Origin: Xanthostigma xanthostigma
Taxonomy: Eukaryota > Arthropoda > Insecta > Raphidioptera > Raphidiidae
DNA length: 64,000 bases
Reading direction: 5' to 3'
Assembly (NCBI GenBank): GCA_963575645.1
Contig: OY754469.1
Span: forward strand, 12,790,001 to 12,854,000
Numbering within the stretch: the first letter of the stretch is position 1; each line of letters starts with the position of its first letter. Position numbers and translations under genes: made by a program. Under the pieces are notes generated by a model. The model was given only the letters and a program-made list of their open reading frames with translations. It did no database searches and was not told the DNA's origin. Positions 12,122 through 24,448 of this stretch are shown here, piece after piece.

Positions 12122-12545
12122 GGTCCGTCCCAGTTTTACCCGGGTGCGATAGACATAATTCTGCAAAATGTATTTCGCTCACGGCCCGGTGTCTGAACTA
12201 ATAGCTTTGAGAAAATTGTACCAGGTTTGTTTCTGAACTAATAGCTTTGAGCGAATTCTAACAGACGTCGCTACTTGGTACTAAAATAGTTTATTTTTGT
12301 TTACTTCTGAACTAATAGCTTTGAGTAAATTTTATCAGATGTTGTTACATGTTACTAAAACAGTTTTTTTGAGAAAACTCTGTAATTTTGTACGAAATAT
12401 TTAATAAAAACTATCCTATAACGTGAGTCGCATCAAGCAAGACGCATTTACAATATTTCAGTAAAATTGGTTCAGTAGTTTCAGAGATTAGCGCGGCCAA
12501 AATTGTGACAAGGAAAATTTATACATGTAAATAAGCAGCGAAGTA
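12122..12545 (+). repeat. RTE-type tail repeat with internal tandem units
   Basis: It begins GTCCGTCCCAGTTTTACCCG and continues with repeated CTGAACTAATAGCTTTGAG units at 12192, 12234 and 12306. It ends in GATTAGCGCGGCCAAAATTG. The same order of blocks is seen at 21042-21392. The GTCCGTCCC...CCCGGGTG opening is characteristic of truncated RTE-like non-LTR tails of insects. Non-coding. Confidence 0.6.
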
Positions 12546-13848
12546 TAATCCGCGACATTTCCGCTTGCTGAATATATTATGCGTTTTCGATTGTCTACAA
12601 CATGCTTAATTAAAGCATAAATTTTCAGCTTTGGTGAAATGTCGGATCAAAAAAAGTCATAGACTATGTTTTTCTTTTTGTGCTTTTATTCTACCTTACG
12701 TAATTTCGTCAATCGTTCACTCAATAATTAACTACCAAGAAATGATTCTTTATCTCTAGTACGGCTTCGTCATTACTATTTTTATTTATTTCAAGTTGCC
12801 TATAAAACTGTTGTATTATACTTTGATATTTATTGCTTATTTATTTAAATTCTCACAGTATGTATTCAGTCAAGTCAATATATTTGCATTTTTATAATCG
12901 CAAATAATTAAGACATAATAGCTAAGTGAAAAATATTTATAAAGAAACATTTAACCTTTTAAAGATCAAATAGTTTTTGGTGTCTGAACAATGTGTTATT
13001 AAAAACACATTATGTTCTACAGACACTGTTCTTTTCTAATAGCGTTTTTATTACTGCAGTAAAAATAGAACAACAATAATAATATTTGCAATAATAATAA
13101 TTATTTTAATTAAAATGTCAAGGATATGTTATGTTAATGACCTACCTCTAGGAAAGTTTTTTTGTTAAAAAATGATTAATAGCCAACGCGACACTGAAAA
13201 ATATTGGTGTTTTGTTTGTGTCCTAATTCAAATAATTAAAAAAGTCATAACTTTTAAGCAAAGTAAATCTATTTTGCGTTTTTAGAAAAAAGAAATTTCA
13301 AAAAGTAGGTAATTTAAACTGTTTAGAATATTTACGCTGGGTTGCTGAAAGGGTTGTCAAAAATTTTATTTTACAATGACCTTGAGTTGTTATGTAATAT
13401 TACAGTTTCCATACATCAGGAGCAGTCTAATGTCGTATTCAAACTCCCTGTCACCTAGAACATTAGATTGTACTCACACAAAAAATGATTGTTCTACATA
13501 AAAAAGATCACTTTTCAAGCTAAATTTTGATCAAAATGCGTACAAAAACGTTGTTTCGAAGTGGAATCTGTACAAAAAACGATTGTAAATACATGTATAT
13601 ACAGTTTAAGAAAAATATCTTTTCAATCGATCAATTCTTTTTCGAGCAGGATCGATTTAAAACTCTACAATGCTTACTTCGTATGGAGACCATATGAATG
13701 TTCACAGTCATTGTCAAATCATTTTTTCTGACAATGCTTTCTGCAATTGAATATTAGTGATACACTCTATAGACTGTGTCAAGATGTAGAACTTTTTAAA
13801 AATTAAAGGAATTTTCAAATCAGTGTAACTAATAGATATATCTTCAAG
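12546..13848. other. gene-free AT-rich stretch
   Basis: Stops are frequent in all frames. No terminal inverted repeats, RNA gene or coding family recognised. Confidence 0.45.
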
Positions 13849-14366
13849 CCTCTTGTTAACGACAACGGATAATGGCCCGATTTTTATGACGGGCGACGGG
13901 CCGACGCGCAGTGTTCAATAGGTCAGTGTGGGTGTTTGTTAACGCGACGGGCATGTAACCGTTGCAACAAAACTCAACGGATACCCGCACGTCGCCACTC
14001 GGCGCGACGGCAGTCGGTCCGATGCAGTGGACCACGTAATTTCATAGAAGTCAGTTGACGACGACAGATGTGCACGCACGTTTTTACCTATACCTACCTA
14101 CCTTGTTCTGCTCATTGTGAATATGTAGTTTAAAATTGATATTGATATGGATTTATTAATTAGCATTGTTCATAATAGGCCAGTGCTGGGACAAGACTAG
14201 AAAGTTACAAAAATAAGTACATAACGTACTTGCACTCTTCGCCCTTCAAGTATAGAACTGATATCGATAACAATGGACGCGCTCACGTATATGCGGATCC
14301 TGTACAAAGGTAACCGTTTCGCGTCGGCCAGTTACCCGTTGACTAAAACGGTCGTTAACAAGAGCC
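13849..14366. mobile_element. 0.5-kb TIR element, copy 1 (CTCTTGTTAACGAC family)
   Basis: The left terminus CCTCTTGTTAACGACAACGG is inverted relative to the right terminus GTCGTTAACAAGAGCC. The inner portion is GC-rich (GACGGGCGACGGGCCGACGC) compared with its surroundings. A second copy at 17649-18157 is collinear throughout, differing by small indels. No transposase frame, so it is a non-autonomous DNA element. No target duplication could be read at either copy, so the superfamily is open. Confidence 0.8.
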
Positions 14367-14980
14367 CTCATTCATATTGAATTTTCGTAAAAAATATACA
14401 TGTGCACTCGGTCGATCATTTTTTTTGGGTTCAAAAAACACCTTATTAACACCTTAGTAAAATTTGTATATCTAATAATTGTGATGCAATTCCCCATAAA
14501 TTGCTATCGTTTCAACTAATTCAATAACTTAATACGAATTTAGATAATCATTTTTCGATCTGTACTAGCATTGATTAAAAATGTAATATAAGTAGACCGA
14601 GAGCATCCTGAACCTTCCGATAAACCCTGTATATAATAGTTCCGTTCGTTCCTCTCGGTAAACGAGTCCCGAGGCCGAGAGCTATAAACAGGACGTCGTT
14701 AAATGCACATCACCTGGCGGCGCTTACACAAGGCCACTCATATGAAAAGCTTCACGTTTTGGGCCACGTGGCCTTCCGTCGAACGGTTTTAAATATACTC
14801 GCGTTCGTTAAATAACTGCTGAAGGATTTCTTAACAAATAAATCACGTTATTAAAATTAAATTTAGGTTCAAAAGAAAGCCGCAATCTTTCAACGATTTG
14901 GATAAAAAATATTCGATATAATAAGGGCATCGATGTTGGACATAAAAAATACAGACCGATCTAGCGCCCTGAGGGTTAAG
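14367..14980. other. gene-free stretch with a GC-richer patch
   Basis: 14640-14820 is richer in GC than the flanks and contains the perfect palindrome GGCCACGTGGCC (14762-14773), which includes an E-box CACGTG. No open frame and no second copy in the window. It may be a conserved non-coding element or an eroded repeat. Nothing else is recognised. Confidence 0.35.
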
Positions 14981-15470
14981 GCCGCTGCACACGAGGCTGG
15001 TTTTTCAGCTGGAATCACTGCTGGGACTTAAAGCCGCTGCACACAAGGCTAGAAACACTGCTTGGATTTCTGAATGACGTCACTGTGGGCTCGCCTGCTA
15101 GCTCATAATATAGGTTTTAAAATTAGAACAGAGGCTATTTTCCTTGCTAGGTCCACTGCTAGGTATGAGCAATAACCAATCCGGAAGCACATGGGTGTCT
15201 TTAACAAACGCCCACAAACCAACATGGCGTCATTCTGCTCAGAGTCAGACAACAGACACGTTTCGCTCTGTGTTTATATTTGAACTGTCACTGCGTGCGC
15301 AGCAGATTTATTCACAAAACTAGCTTGAAAAGACGTCTCGTGTGAAGCGAGCACATAACAGCAATCAAGAAAACCGGCTCTAGAAATCTAGTAGGCAAAT
15401 CTAGCAAGGAATCTAGCGGCGTTTGTAGCCTCATGTGCAGCTGGCTAGCGCGCTGAGTACCTATAAGGAT
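14981..15470 (+). mobile_element. PIF/Harbinger-like MITE, copy 2
   Basis: It starts AGGCCGCTGCACACGAGGCT directly after TTA, exactly like the intact copy at 42034. A second, partial terminus (AAGCCGCTGCACACAAGGCT) follows at about 15030, suggesting a duplicated or nested end. The right end (GTAGCCTCATGTGCAGCTGG) is a degraded version of the inverted terminus. The body contains AACAAACGCCCACAAACCAA, shared with the other copies. Non-coding. Confidence 0.75.
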
Positions 15471-15562
15471 GAAAATGGCGTCGCTGCGAGCTCACGTGCA
15501 TGGTTACAACTACTCATCCGATTTCAAATTTTTTTCACCAATATTTAGAATGTGTACTGGAG

Positions 15563-15663
15563 CCCAACGCGCGTTTACAATTTCTATATAATTGTATATA
15601 ACTGTTTACATGATAACGCGCGTTAGGCTAACGCGCGTGGAACGCCTCTCATATAAACCTAGC
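15563..15663 (-). repeat. half copy of the GCGCGC palindromic MITE
   Basis: Contains CCCAACGCGCGTTTACAATT and GAACGCCTCTCATATAAACC, matching one arm of the palindrome at 4445-4661 in reverse orientation. The other arm is missing. Confidence 0.7.
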
Positions 15664-16259
15664 CTTATGTAACAAGAATAGTTTTAATTTTAAATACCAT
15701 TTGTAATAACAATTCATTCCTAATTTGAACGTTAAATAAATAACTACGATAAAAACTTCTGGTATATTTATTTTCTATAATATCTTAAGGATATTACAGA
15801 ATGGATCTTCAGGATGGACATAGGCTATTATCGCGTTAAAATAAAAGCGTTTTTCGTGGAGATTAATTTTGCAACGTAACTCGACTGAAAAAACGATGGC
15901 AATCTACAAATTCGGGCGAAGCCGGATCGGGCCGTTACGATACAATTAAATAAGTTGGACGCATCTTACCCATATTATTATGCATAAAGTAAATGCTTAG
16001 TTAACAATATTCAAACAAAAATGAATATATATTAACATAATATGTACGAGTATATTCCAGAGATAACGCAAGTACTATTATGTAACTCTTTACGTAGAAA
16101 ACTTGTTATATTTCCTGAATTAAATGTATATTAAACTATAACCTACATATTTACGTCGTGGATATATATATATACTGAATGATCGAAAATAAACGTAGGT
16201 TATTTACTGTATGTTTCAGATTAAAATTTTTCTTATTTTATAACATTTCAAATACACTT
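15664..16259. other. gene-free AT-rich stretch
   Basis: No coding family or repeat termini recognised. Confidence 0.4.
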
Positions 16260-16413
16260 TTTCTAAACTGTATTTAAAGAGGCAGAACACAATTCCGCTC
16301 GGAATACCTCGGCAGACTGCCTTGAAGGGGTGAAATAAAGGATGTTCAAAGAAATCTGCCGAGGTGTTCCGAGCGGAATTTTGTTCTGCCTTATTAAATA
16401 CAGTTTAGAAAAG
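16260..16413. mobile_element. short palindromic MITE
   Basis: A 154-bp near-palindrome. The left arm has AAACTGTATTTAA followed by GAGGCAGAACACAATTCCGC. The right arm has GCGGAATTTTGTTCTGCCTT followed by TTAAATACAGTTT. The arms run about 57 bases with a 40-base centre. A minus-strand frame across it is an artefact. Class uncertain; TTAA occurs at both arm edges, which would fit a piggyBac-like target but is weak in AT-rich DNA. Confidence 0.75.
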
Positions 16414-16820
16414 GTGTGTTTGAAATACTGTGAAAATCTCAGCCTTGCCAAAATGAGATGACGTTTTCAACCCTATTAGTGCATATTTAGGGGTTGATTA
16501 CCCCTAAAAACGACTGGACTCGGTGACGTAAAATGTCATTTTTGTTGTTTGCAATGATTAAACTACATTATAAAGTATGTCACTTCCATGCCTAAATCAG
16601 CTTCTAAGAAGTTCAGTAGCTTTTGGACTATTATATGAAATAAGGACAATATTAAAAAAATCATTTATAAAAAAACGACTCTCGCACTATGTGGACTTTG
16701 TAATCCGTTGTTATATATGCAAAGAATTATTCATTATATTATGCATTGATGGAGCTATAGTGCATAATGAACTTAGTAGCCAAAGTAATGTTCACCGTCA
16801 GTACCTATATTATCCATATA

Positions 16821-17393
16821 CAGTATGTAAACACGTAAGGTGCACATAGGGAAATTAGCATTGGGAAAAAATGACTGGATCAGAGTGCGCCTTGAAATCT
16901 TGTTTTTCAATTTGACAGATAATATTCTTTTGCAAAATGAATGTGTATACTACCGAAGAAAATATTCAAATGTTTACAACATAATCGGACTTTTTTATTA
17001 ATGGGACATTAAATTCCCAAAAATACTTAAATATGGTGCGAGATAAAATATCTCCGCCTATTCGTGTTGAACCTAAAGACATTTGGGTCACTGATTTACC
17101 AACGTGCATACGTCATACCAGTCAGACAATTTATGAATGAAATGTTTCCAAACAGATGGAGTTGTTTTTTTGTTTTATTTTTGTACAAAAAAATTAAAAT
17201 AATGATTTATAAGAGCTTTTTATTATTAAAAAAGCCAAGTAAAAAAAAAATAAATCAAAATGAAATAGAAATCCTCAAGATTACCACGATAATTCAATAG
17301 AAATAACAATTAATGAAGTCATGGCTAACTCTGATCCAAGTATTTTTTCCCAATGCTAATTTCCCTATGTACACCTTACGTGTTTACATACTG
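16821..17393. mobile_element. Tc1/mariner-like MITE, copy 1
   Basis: Terminal inverted repeats of about 70 bases: CAGTATGTAAACACGTAAGG at the left and CCTTACGTGTTTACATACTG at the right. TA lies immediately outside each end (16819-16820 and 17394-17395), the target duplication of Tc1/mariner elements. The inside is AT-rich and lacks a transposase. A second copy in opposite orientation is at 45156-45717. Confidence 0.85.
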
Positions 17394-17648
17394 TATATAA
17401 TAATTAATTACTATATGAAGCATTGTTTATTTACTCAATGTGCGGAGAGCGAAGGCGACAAAGTGTATCGAAAATATATCTGTGTCTCTTGTTTCGAAGT
17501 TATTCCTTGGTTATTCCGACGATATATATTATATTAGCATGGAGTATATCTCTTTTTATCAAAAATTTTAAGTCTTTATCTATGGCGTTAGCCAATCAGA
17601 ACCAACGAGCTTTTACGACTTAAAAAAAAGACAGACGTATATGTGTGG

Positions 17649-18157
17649 TCTCTTGTTAACGACAACGGATAACAGCTCGATTTTTATGACGGGTTCGGGC
17701 CGACGCGCAGTGTTCAATAGGTCAGTGTGGGTGTTTGTTAACGCGACGGGCATGCAAACGTTGCAACAAAACTCAACGGATACCCGCACGACGGCGGTCG
17801 GTCCGATGCAGTGGTCCATGTCATTTCATAGAAGTCTGTTGACGACGACAGATGTGCGCGCACGTTTTTACCTATACCTACCTACCTACCTTGTTCTGCT
17901 AATTTGAATATATGGAGTTTAAAATTGATATGGATTTATTAATTAGCCTTGTTCATAATAGGCCAGTGTTGGGACAAGACTAGATAATTACAAAAATAAA
18001 CAAGCAAGACATAACGTATTTGCACTTCTTCGCCCTTCAAGTATAGAACTGATATCTATCACAATGGACGCGCTCACGTATATGCGGATCGTGCACAAAG
18101 GTAACAGTTTCGCGTCGGCCCGTTACCCGTTGACTAAAACGGTCGTTATCAAGAGCC
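17649..18157. mobile_element. 0.5-kb TIR element, copy 2 (CTCTTGTTAACGAC family)
   Basis: Collinear with 13849-14366: the same terminus TCTTGTTAACGACAACGG, the same GC-rich block, the same CTATACCTACCTACC run and the same right end CGGTCGTTATCAAGAGCC. It is 509 bp against 518. Open frames on both strands differ from those in copy 1 by indels, so they are not protein-coding. Confidence 0.8.
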
Positions 18158-19500
18158 CAAATAGGTTCAATTGCGATTTTATTCCTATGCTTGGTATATA
18201 ATAAAAATATATGATATTTTCAAACACTCTATATGAAATATATATGTATCACACACATATGACGTTCATACACGCATTGCATATGATATTGTGACACGAA
18301 TATAAATCGTGTTATCAGACAAGAAAGTAATAAATAAACGCATTTTCTTAACTGTTGTTCCGTATAATTTATCTTGTTGCCAGAAGGTGTTCTTTCACAT
18401 TAGATAGTTGTGAGTTAATTGTTCACAACGCACGGAACACATACGCTATACCTATATACAGCGAGTCAGGTGGTACTTACTATTAACACTTCGAACCAAT
18501 AAGCTGCCGTCCTAACCTAAAAAGCGAAATCTCACTAATTGTTAATTTGTAGTTCACTCGCGACAGTCGTAGACAAAAGTATAGCCTAATAGTAAGTACC
18601 AACAATTAGAGATTTTTCGTGCATTTTTTATTGAGACTGTACCCTACACAACTAGGCTTTAATATGTACAGATACGCTCCTATACAATAGGTCATATGCA
18701 TGATTTTTAATAGATTATTTAGTCAACCATAATACGGAAAAAAATTGATAATCATTTAAAAATGTAATATTATCATAAGAAAAAAAATATAAAATTCCAC
18801 ATTCAAAAATAGACAGTTTAAACAATCGGCCCTTGTTCGCGGGCTTATGGACGTCATGATATATAAATGAAGTTTATTTGTTGTTTTCTCTAAATACTGA
18901 CATAATCTTACTGTGAGACGACACAGTCGTCATGAAAACTGTTGTTGATATATACTCTGACGTCACGATGCGTTTTGAAAATTCGAAAGTAGCGCTTATT
19001 TTCTACATTTCTTTTTTATTATTTGTATTTTTTTCAGTGATTAGATTAATAAAATAACCATTACGTTATGATCAAGAACTAAAATATATTTCGAAATAAG
19101 AATTTTAACCAATTTGGAGTTTTATGCATATGACCTATTAAAATTGCAAGTACGTAATGAAAATATTTTTATTTTAAATATCTATATTTTTTTTAACAAA
19201 TCGGTGAAAAATTCAGTTTAAAAAAAAATATAATTATTTAATTTACAATGCACTAGTTTTTAAGAAATATACCAAAAACCGTTTTCGAGATATTCTGGAA
19301 TGTATTCGGTTTCTCTATGCGTGGTATATCTTCAACATGTTAATTATGCACATTTTGATTGTTAATATCTCGTTTTATGTACTAAACTCAAATAAATAAA
19401 AATAAATGTTTAATATAAAAAAAGAAAACAATACAGCTTTCAAAGTAAAATAAAATATTATGTAAAATTCAAAATTTTGATTAACATCTGAATATAACTC
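18158..19500. repeat. gene-free stretch with a possible inverted-repeat element
   Basis: A perfect 16-bp inverted pair, AATAGGTCATATGCAT at about 18687 and ATGCATATGACCTATT at about 19123, brackets some 450 bp. A smaller pair, GGTACTTACTATTA and TAATAGTAAGTACC, spans about 18473-18600. Either could be eroded MITEs. No coding content. Confidence 0.4.
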
Positions 19501-19799
19501 TTCAAATAAATAAAATTGTCGACCAATTTTTCTCAGACCAATATATTGACAAAAAATTTGTTTATTATTAATTTTTCATAAATTTTTTTAATCATTCAAA
19601 CTTTCAATTTTACGTGATTTCTATTAGATAATAAATAACTTAGGTAATACTAATTAATTTTTATATTTTTTAGATATTTCTGAAGAAGATCCAAATCCGG
19701 ATCGAAACGTCATCTTGTGTTATATTGATTTGTAATTTTATTATTTTTTGTCAATATATTGGTCTGAGAAAAATTGGTCGACAATTTTATTTATTTGAA
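19501..19799 (+). mobile_element. Penelope-type terminal structure with inverted flanks
   Basis: A 299-bp unit with about 55-base inverted ends: TTCAAATAAATAAAATTGTC at the left, mirrored at the right, followed inward by ACCAATTTTTCTCAGACCAA and its mirror. In the middle (19680-19708) is CTGAAGAAGATCC...GGATCGAAAC, which has the layout of the hammerhead-like motif in Penelope-like element terminal repeats: CTGANGA, a small stem, then CGAAAC. No coding sequence remains. A collapsed relative lies at 43267-43314. Calling it PLE-derived is inference from this motif. Confidence 0.5.
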
Positions 19800-19962
19800 A
19801 ATATTATGTACTTTGAAAACCATGGTCAAATTGAATGTTAGGAGTACTTTTATCTTTTTGCTTTGAAAATATTACCAGAAATCGAATAATAGTGACATAC
19901 AAAAAATAATTCTTAAATTATTATATGACAAAACAAAAATACGAAAGGCGGTTTTGTCATAT

Positions 19963-20560
19963 TTTTTGACGTGATAACGTCTTATAAATTGATGAATCAC
20001 CAATCTTATAAATTGATAAAACACTGGCTGCATGCACGAAAAAGTGTAACGTTCCTAACGGTCGTAACGTTCGTAACGTTCCGCCTGACCCTGTGCGTGC
20101 TTTTCTCGAAAACGGCCCTAACGATTTGGATGAAATTTACTGAAAAGGGACTTTGGGGGGCAAAAAATCGTTTTAGCTAGGTCTCATCTCTCGAAAAAAT
20201 CGTTTTCTTACAAATTTTATCATTATAAAAATCAATTTTTAGACGTATGAAAATACTTAAATATTGTAAGTAGGTTTTGGAATTTTATATAAACAGTGAA
20301 ACAATTGTTTTCAAAATATTATGACAGCTAATCTTTGAGACTTAAAATAAATACGAAAGAAAGAAAGTTAAAAAAAACAATTATATTATAGGTGGTGAGT
20401 AATTTAAATCAATAAAATTAACCTAAATTTGAAGCGAAAGATGCAATATCATAGATTCGAATTATTATAATTATTATATAAATTTAGGTTATGTATTACG
20501 GAATACGTTATCACGTAAAACTATCCTCCGTAAACCGACTTTACAGACAACCAATTTTTT
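19963..20560 (+). mobile_element. AACGTT-minisatellite repeat element, copy 2
   Basis: Same start (TTTTTTGACGTGATAACGTC) and same end (GACTTTACAGACAACCAATT) as copy 1 at 10628. The array here is shorter (about 20047-20085). Its middle differs from copy 1 but matches the reversed copy at 24449-25073, so at least two subfamilies exist. Confidence 0.7.
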
Positions 20561-21041
20561 TTTTTGAGTGTACATTCAAAACACCGTCGCGAATTTTATG
20601 TAGACTGCTGCTCAAATAAGTGGAATGAAAAAATAGCTGATTCATCCTTCAACTCGTAGTGTCGTGGTTTGGGGTAATAAAAAATACCTTGCCTTTAATC
20701 AATAATCAAATGGAGTAAAAATGACTCATTTTTTATAATTCAAATGCAATGTGTCAAATTATTCAAATTCGAAAATAATAAAATATATACAGACATGAAA
20801 TAATCAACATATAATATATTTCGTTAATTATTTTCAATAGCCTCACTGAAAATTATTTTTGAAATAAATATTTTCAATTTCAAAAATAAATATAATAATG
20901 GCTTTATAAATAACCGAGCGTGTAACTATGTCGTTGTTTAAATGTTGATTTCGAGTCTTTTACAAGCCCTCAGTTTCTAAGTCCATATCTGAGAAATGGA
21001 AGAAGCAATTGGATTTTGTATTAAAAAACTAGCATCCCTTC
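20561..21041. other. gene-free AT-rich stretch
   Basis: Nothing recognised. Confidence 0.4.
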
Positions 21042-21392
21042 CGGTTCACCCGGGTGCGATTGATGTAATTCTGCAAAATGTATTTGATTTACGGCCCGGC
21101 GTCTGAACTAATATCTTTGAGCGAGTTCCATCAGATGTCGCTACTTGGTACAATAACTGTTTTTTTTTTGTTTGCTTTTGAACTAATAGCTTTGAGTAAA
21201 TTCTATCAGATGTCGTTGCATGTTACTTAAACAGTTTTTTTTTTTTTTATAAAAAACCCTAATTTTAAACAAAATATTCAATAGAAACTATCCTACAACA
21301 TAAGGTGCACCAAAATTTCATTAAAATCGGTTCAGTGGTTTCGGACATTAGCGCAGCCAAAATTGTGGCACGTGAATTTTACATATATAGAT
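21042..21392 (+). repeat. RTE-type tail repeat
   Basis: It opens TTCCGGTTCACCCGGGTGCG and carries two TGAACTAATA.CTTTGAG units about 75 bases apart. It ends GCAGCCAAAATTGTGGCACG followed by TATATAGATAATT. Block order equals 12122-12545. Non-coding 3' fragment of a non-LTR element. Confidence 0.6.
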
Positions 21393-21845
21393 AATTAATA
21401 ATCTAGTGAATAATTGACGTAGTTTCAGATTTCTTGAAGGTACATATAATATTATATGTAACTATGTTTGATGATAATGTGAAGACACATCAGACAAGCA
21501 GTCATAACGACTTTGAAATCTGTAAATCAGATCCAAGCGTTGCTTACGACGTTCGCGTTCACAATGTTATGATTCGAATTTACATTGATGTGTCTGATAA
21601 CATTAAGAGGTCAACGGACATTAACTAAAAAAAATTATGAAATTTTGATTTTTATAATTTGTGTTTAAAATATACAGACAAAAATTATTATTATTAGGGT
21701 AGAAAATAAAGTACACTTGAAAATAAAATTCCACAAAAATATAAGCAGATATTAAATATAACAAATATATATAGCAATAGTTTGCTATTGTTATGAAGCA
21801 AATTTATAAAGTTACAGTTGCAAACTATTACTATATATTATTGTA

Positions 21846-22046
21846 CTAGCGGTCATCGAAAACAGTTTTTTTTGACAAAACGCCGACATAGTTCAGCCCT
21901 TTTGCACAAAATATTTACAAATAATATACGCAAACCTTCCTCGTTTATCACTCTTTCTATTACTGAAAAACGTTTCAAAATCCGCTGCGTGGTTTAGAAG
22001 AAGACAGAGTTAAACAGCGACTTTGTTTTATACTATGTAGTGATGA
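21846..22046 (+). repeat. RTE-type tail repeat, second family
   Basis: Starts ACTAGCGGTCATCGAAAACA and ends with GTTAAACAGCGACTTTGTTT then TATACTATGTAGTG. This is the usual opening and AT-rich close of truncated RTE-like copies in insects. Non-coding. Confidence 0.5.
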
Positions 22047-23267
22047 TATTATAACCTTACGTTTTAATTTTTCCGTAATTAAAATTTGATATTAAATGAA
22101 ACGTTTTGATATTTAACAATTTTAATTTGCAAAATGTGGTTTTTAAGGTAAAAGCTACTTGGTTTATTTATTTACATTACCTATGGCTTAAAAACTTTCT
22201 TCCTGAATTGTTGACAGAATATGTCCTCGAACAAATTCAACCTTCAAAAACAAAACAGAAAAAAATACATAGTCGTCTCCAAAAATGTTATTATTTTATC
22301 AAAATACCTCTATACACGCTTTTATTAGCTAGACCGCTATTATATAGAAGCGGCACAGCCCACTTTTAAATTTAATTACCAATTTAAAGAAACAACTTCA
22401 GGAATTTCTATAGCTCCAATTTCTAACTGAAAAGACAAAAAGATTAAATGCGTAAAAAGTTTGAGCAGGAACATCACACAGTCTGTATAAAGTAGGTACA
22501 GTAACACCTTATTTACCCGGGTCTCCGGATAAGATTATTTTTAATTTAATGTTCACATTAGATAATAATAAATTTTTAACTATTTCTTAGGAAATAATTT
22601 GAATTTTTTATGTAAATAATACTTTGTAATTTTGTTACAAAACCTAGTTTTTTTATCGTAATAAACGGTAAGTCTGCTTAGTTAAGAATTTTCCCATATA
22701 ACCCGGATAATCCGTATTTTCGGTTGTCCGGATAAACGAGATTTTACTGTACTGCATATTACTAGTGTGAAATGTGACCTCTATTTTCAGAACTCTAGAG
22801 TTGCTTTAATTTGAAAATTGTGTAACGATGTACTGCTGCGATTGATACTGCCTCGGGAAATAATATAATTAGCTAATATGGTTCGTAAGTAAATACTTAC
22901 ATACATATATGTGCCTGTTTCTTACAGCAACCCATTAAATAACTGTATTAAAATAAGGCAATGCTCTTAATTACATAAGAAACATGTTGATTTAGAAGTT
23001 TAATGATTCAAAAGTATTTTTTTATAACTGGACACAGCGTGATAATATATTAAAAATAATGATATTATAATTTACACTAATCTACTGGTGATACACGAAA
23101 TATAGCTATTAATCATACTAAAAAAAACATTGGTCGTAGTGCTAAAACTTTCCGACATTAATAGTGTATTTGAATATCATTGCGTATGTGTTGTTTTTGG
23201 GTAAAAATGACCTCCTAATTGCCTATGTTGTTTTTGAGTAAAAATGACCTCTTAATCATAACTATAA
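22047..23267. other. gene-free AT-rich stretch
   Basis: A frame at 22106-22369 has no family similarity I recognise and no splice signals, so it is not called. No repeat termini recognised. Confidence 0.4.
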
Positions 23268-23735
23268 TATTATAAATGCGAATGTGAGTTTGTTTGTTTG
23301 TTAAGCTTTCACTCGTAAACCGCTAAACAGATTTAGATAAAATTTGGCAAGGAGATAGATTGCATCCTGAGGAAGGACGTAGGCTACTGCTTGTCTCAAA
23401 AAACAACTCTGAAGGGGAGAAACAAGAAATGAATGTTTGTATGGAGAACCGATCATTTCTCAAGTTAGGGATATGAAAATTCATATTTAGGCTTTTGGTA
23501 AGAAATAAAGAATTACGTATTTCAGAGTTTTTGCAAAATCATCTCTCAAGAGGGTAAAATTGGGGATGATTTCAAAATTTACACGTAATATATCTACATA
23601 TATGCAGCACGCAAAGACTGCTGGCAAAAATGTCAGTTTAAAACATTGTCTTTTAAAGTGATACTACAATACGGTGGAGCGGTTGTCGCTGTTTCATCTC
23701 AATCACGTTCGAAGCCGCGGGTAGCAGCTAGTAAT
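23268..23735 (-). repeat. RTE-type LINE tail fragment
   Basis: Read on the minus strand it starts ACTAGCTGCTACCCGCGGCT and ends with AAACAAACAAACTCACATTC and TATAATATTATA. This is the reverse-orientation counterpart of 10411-10530, with more of the 5' portion retained. Non-coding. Confidence 0.6.
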
Positions 23736-24448
23736 AATATGTATGTACATCTTAAAAGTTTTATCAAATTAACATCTGTACCAAATATTATGCATCCTTC
23801 GGTAATTTAGAATCCACAAATTACATTGCTTCGTTTTTTCAAAATTCATGTTTAAGAAAATATTAAAAAGTATACTTTCGTGTGAGTGTTCTCGATATCT
23901 TTAAAAACGGAAGGTAAACTATTTTTTGTGTTAAACGAAAGCAGTCTGATGTAACTAGGAATTAGTTTCAAAATGCCTGACAAAAAGTATAATTTGCTGT
24001 ACCAGCGAATTCTTAAAAAGCTTGGTACGTCACTGCTTAAGATTTATTAGGTGTAAGTAAAACAAACTCTCTGAAGTTTATATAAAAACTCTACGAAACT
24101 TTTGACACTCCTCTAATGAATGTGTGATGAGCATCGTCCAACTTCTGAATTTATCTTTTTAAGCTTACATTTGGTTCAAGGAAATTCTTATATTCTATAA
24201 ATCTTAAATTAACTCCAAGGACAATCTAGTGTTTTGACTATAAAAAATGTATCAAGACAAATTTCATTTTTCTGACATTATTTATTAATTCGATATATTT
24301 ATCGAATTTACTTGACGGGTTTCATATTCAAAGGTTGCGGAGCACGACGTTTTTTATAAACCAATACCTATTATCTATACTACTAGCGACTCTCCAGGCT
24401 TCACCGGATTCAAAAATTATTTTAAAAAAAATGATCGGAAAATTATAA

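Noticed and set aside
17613..17907. Open frames in the 0.5-kb TIR element
   Set aside because: The homologous positions in the other copy (13849-14366) are frameshifted, so no protein is conserved.
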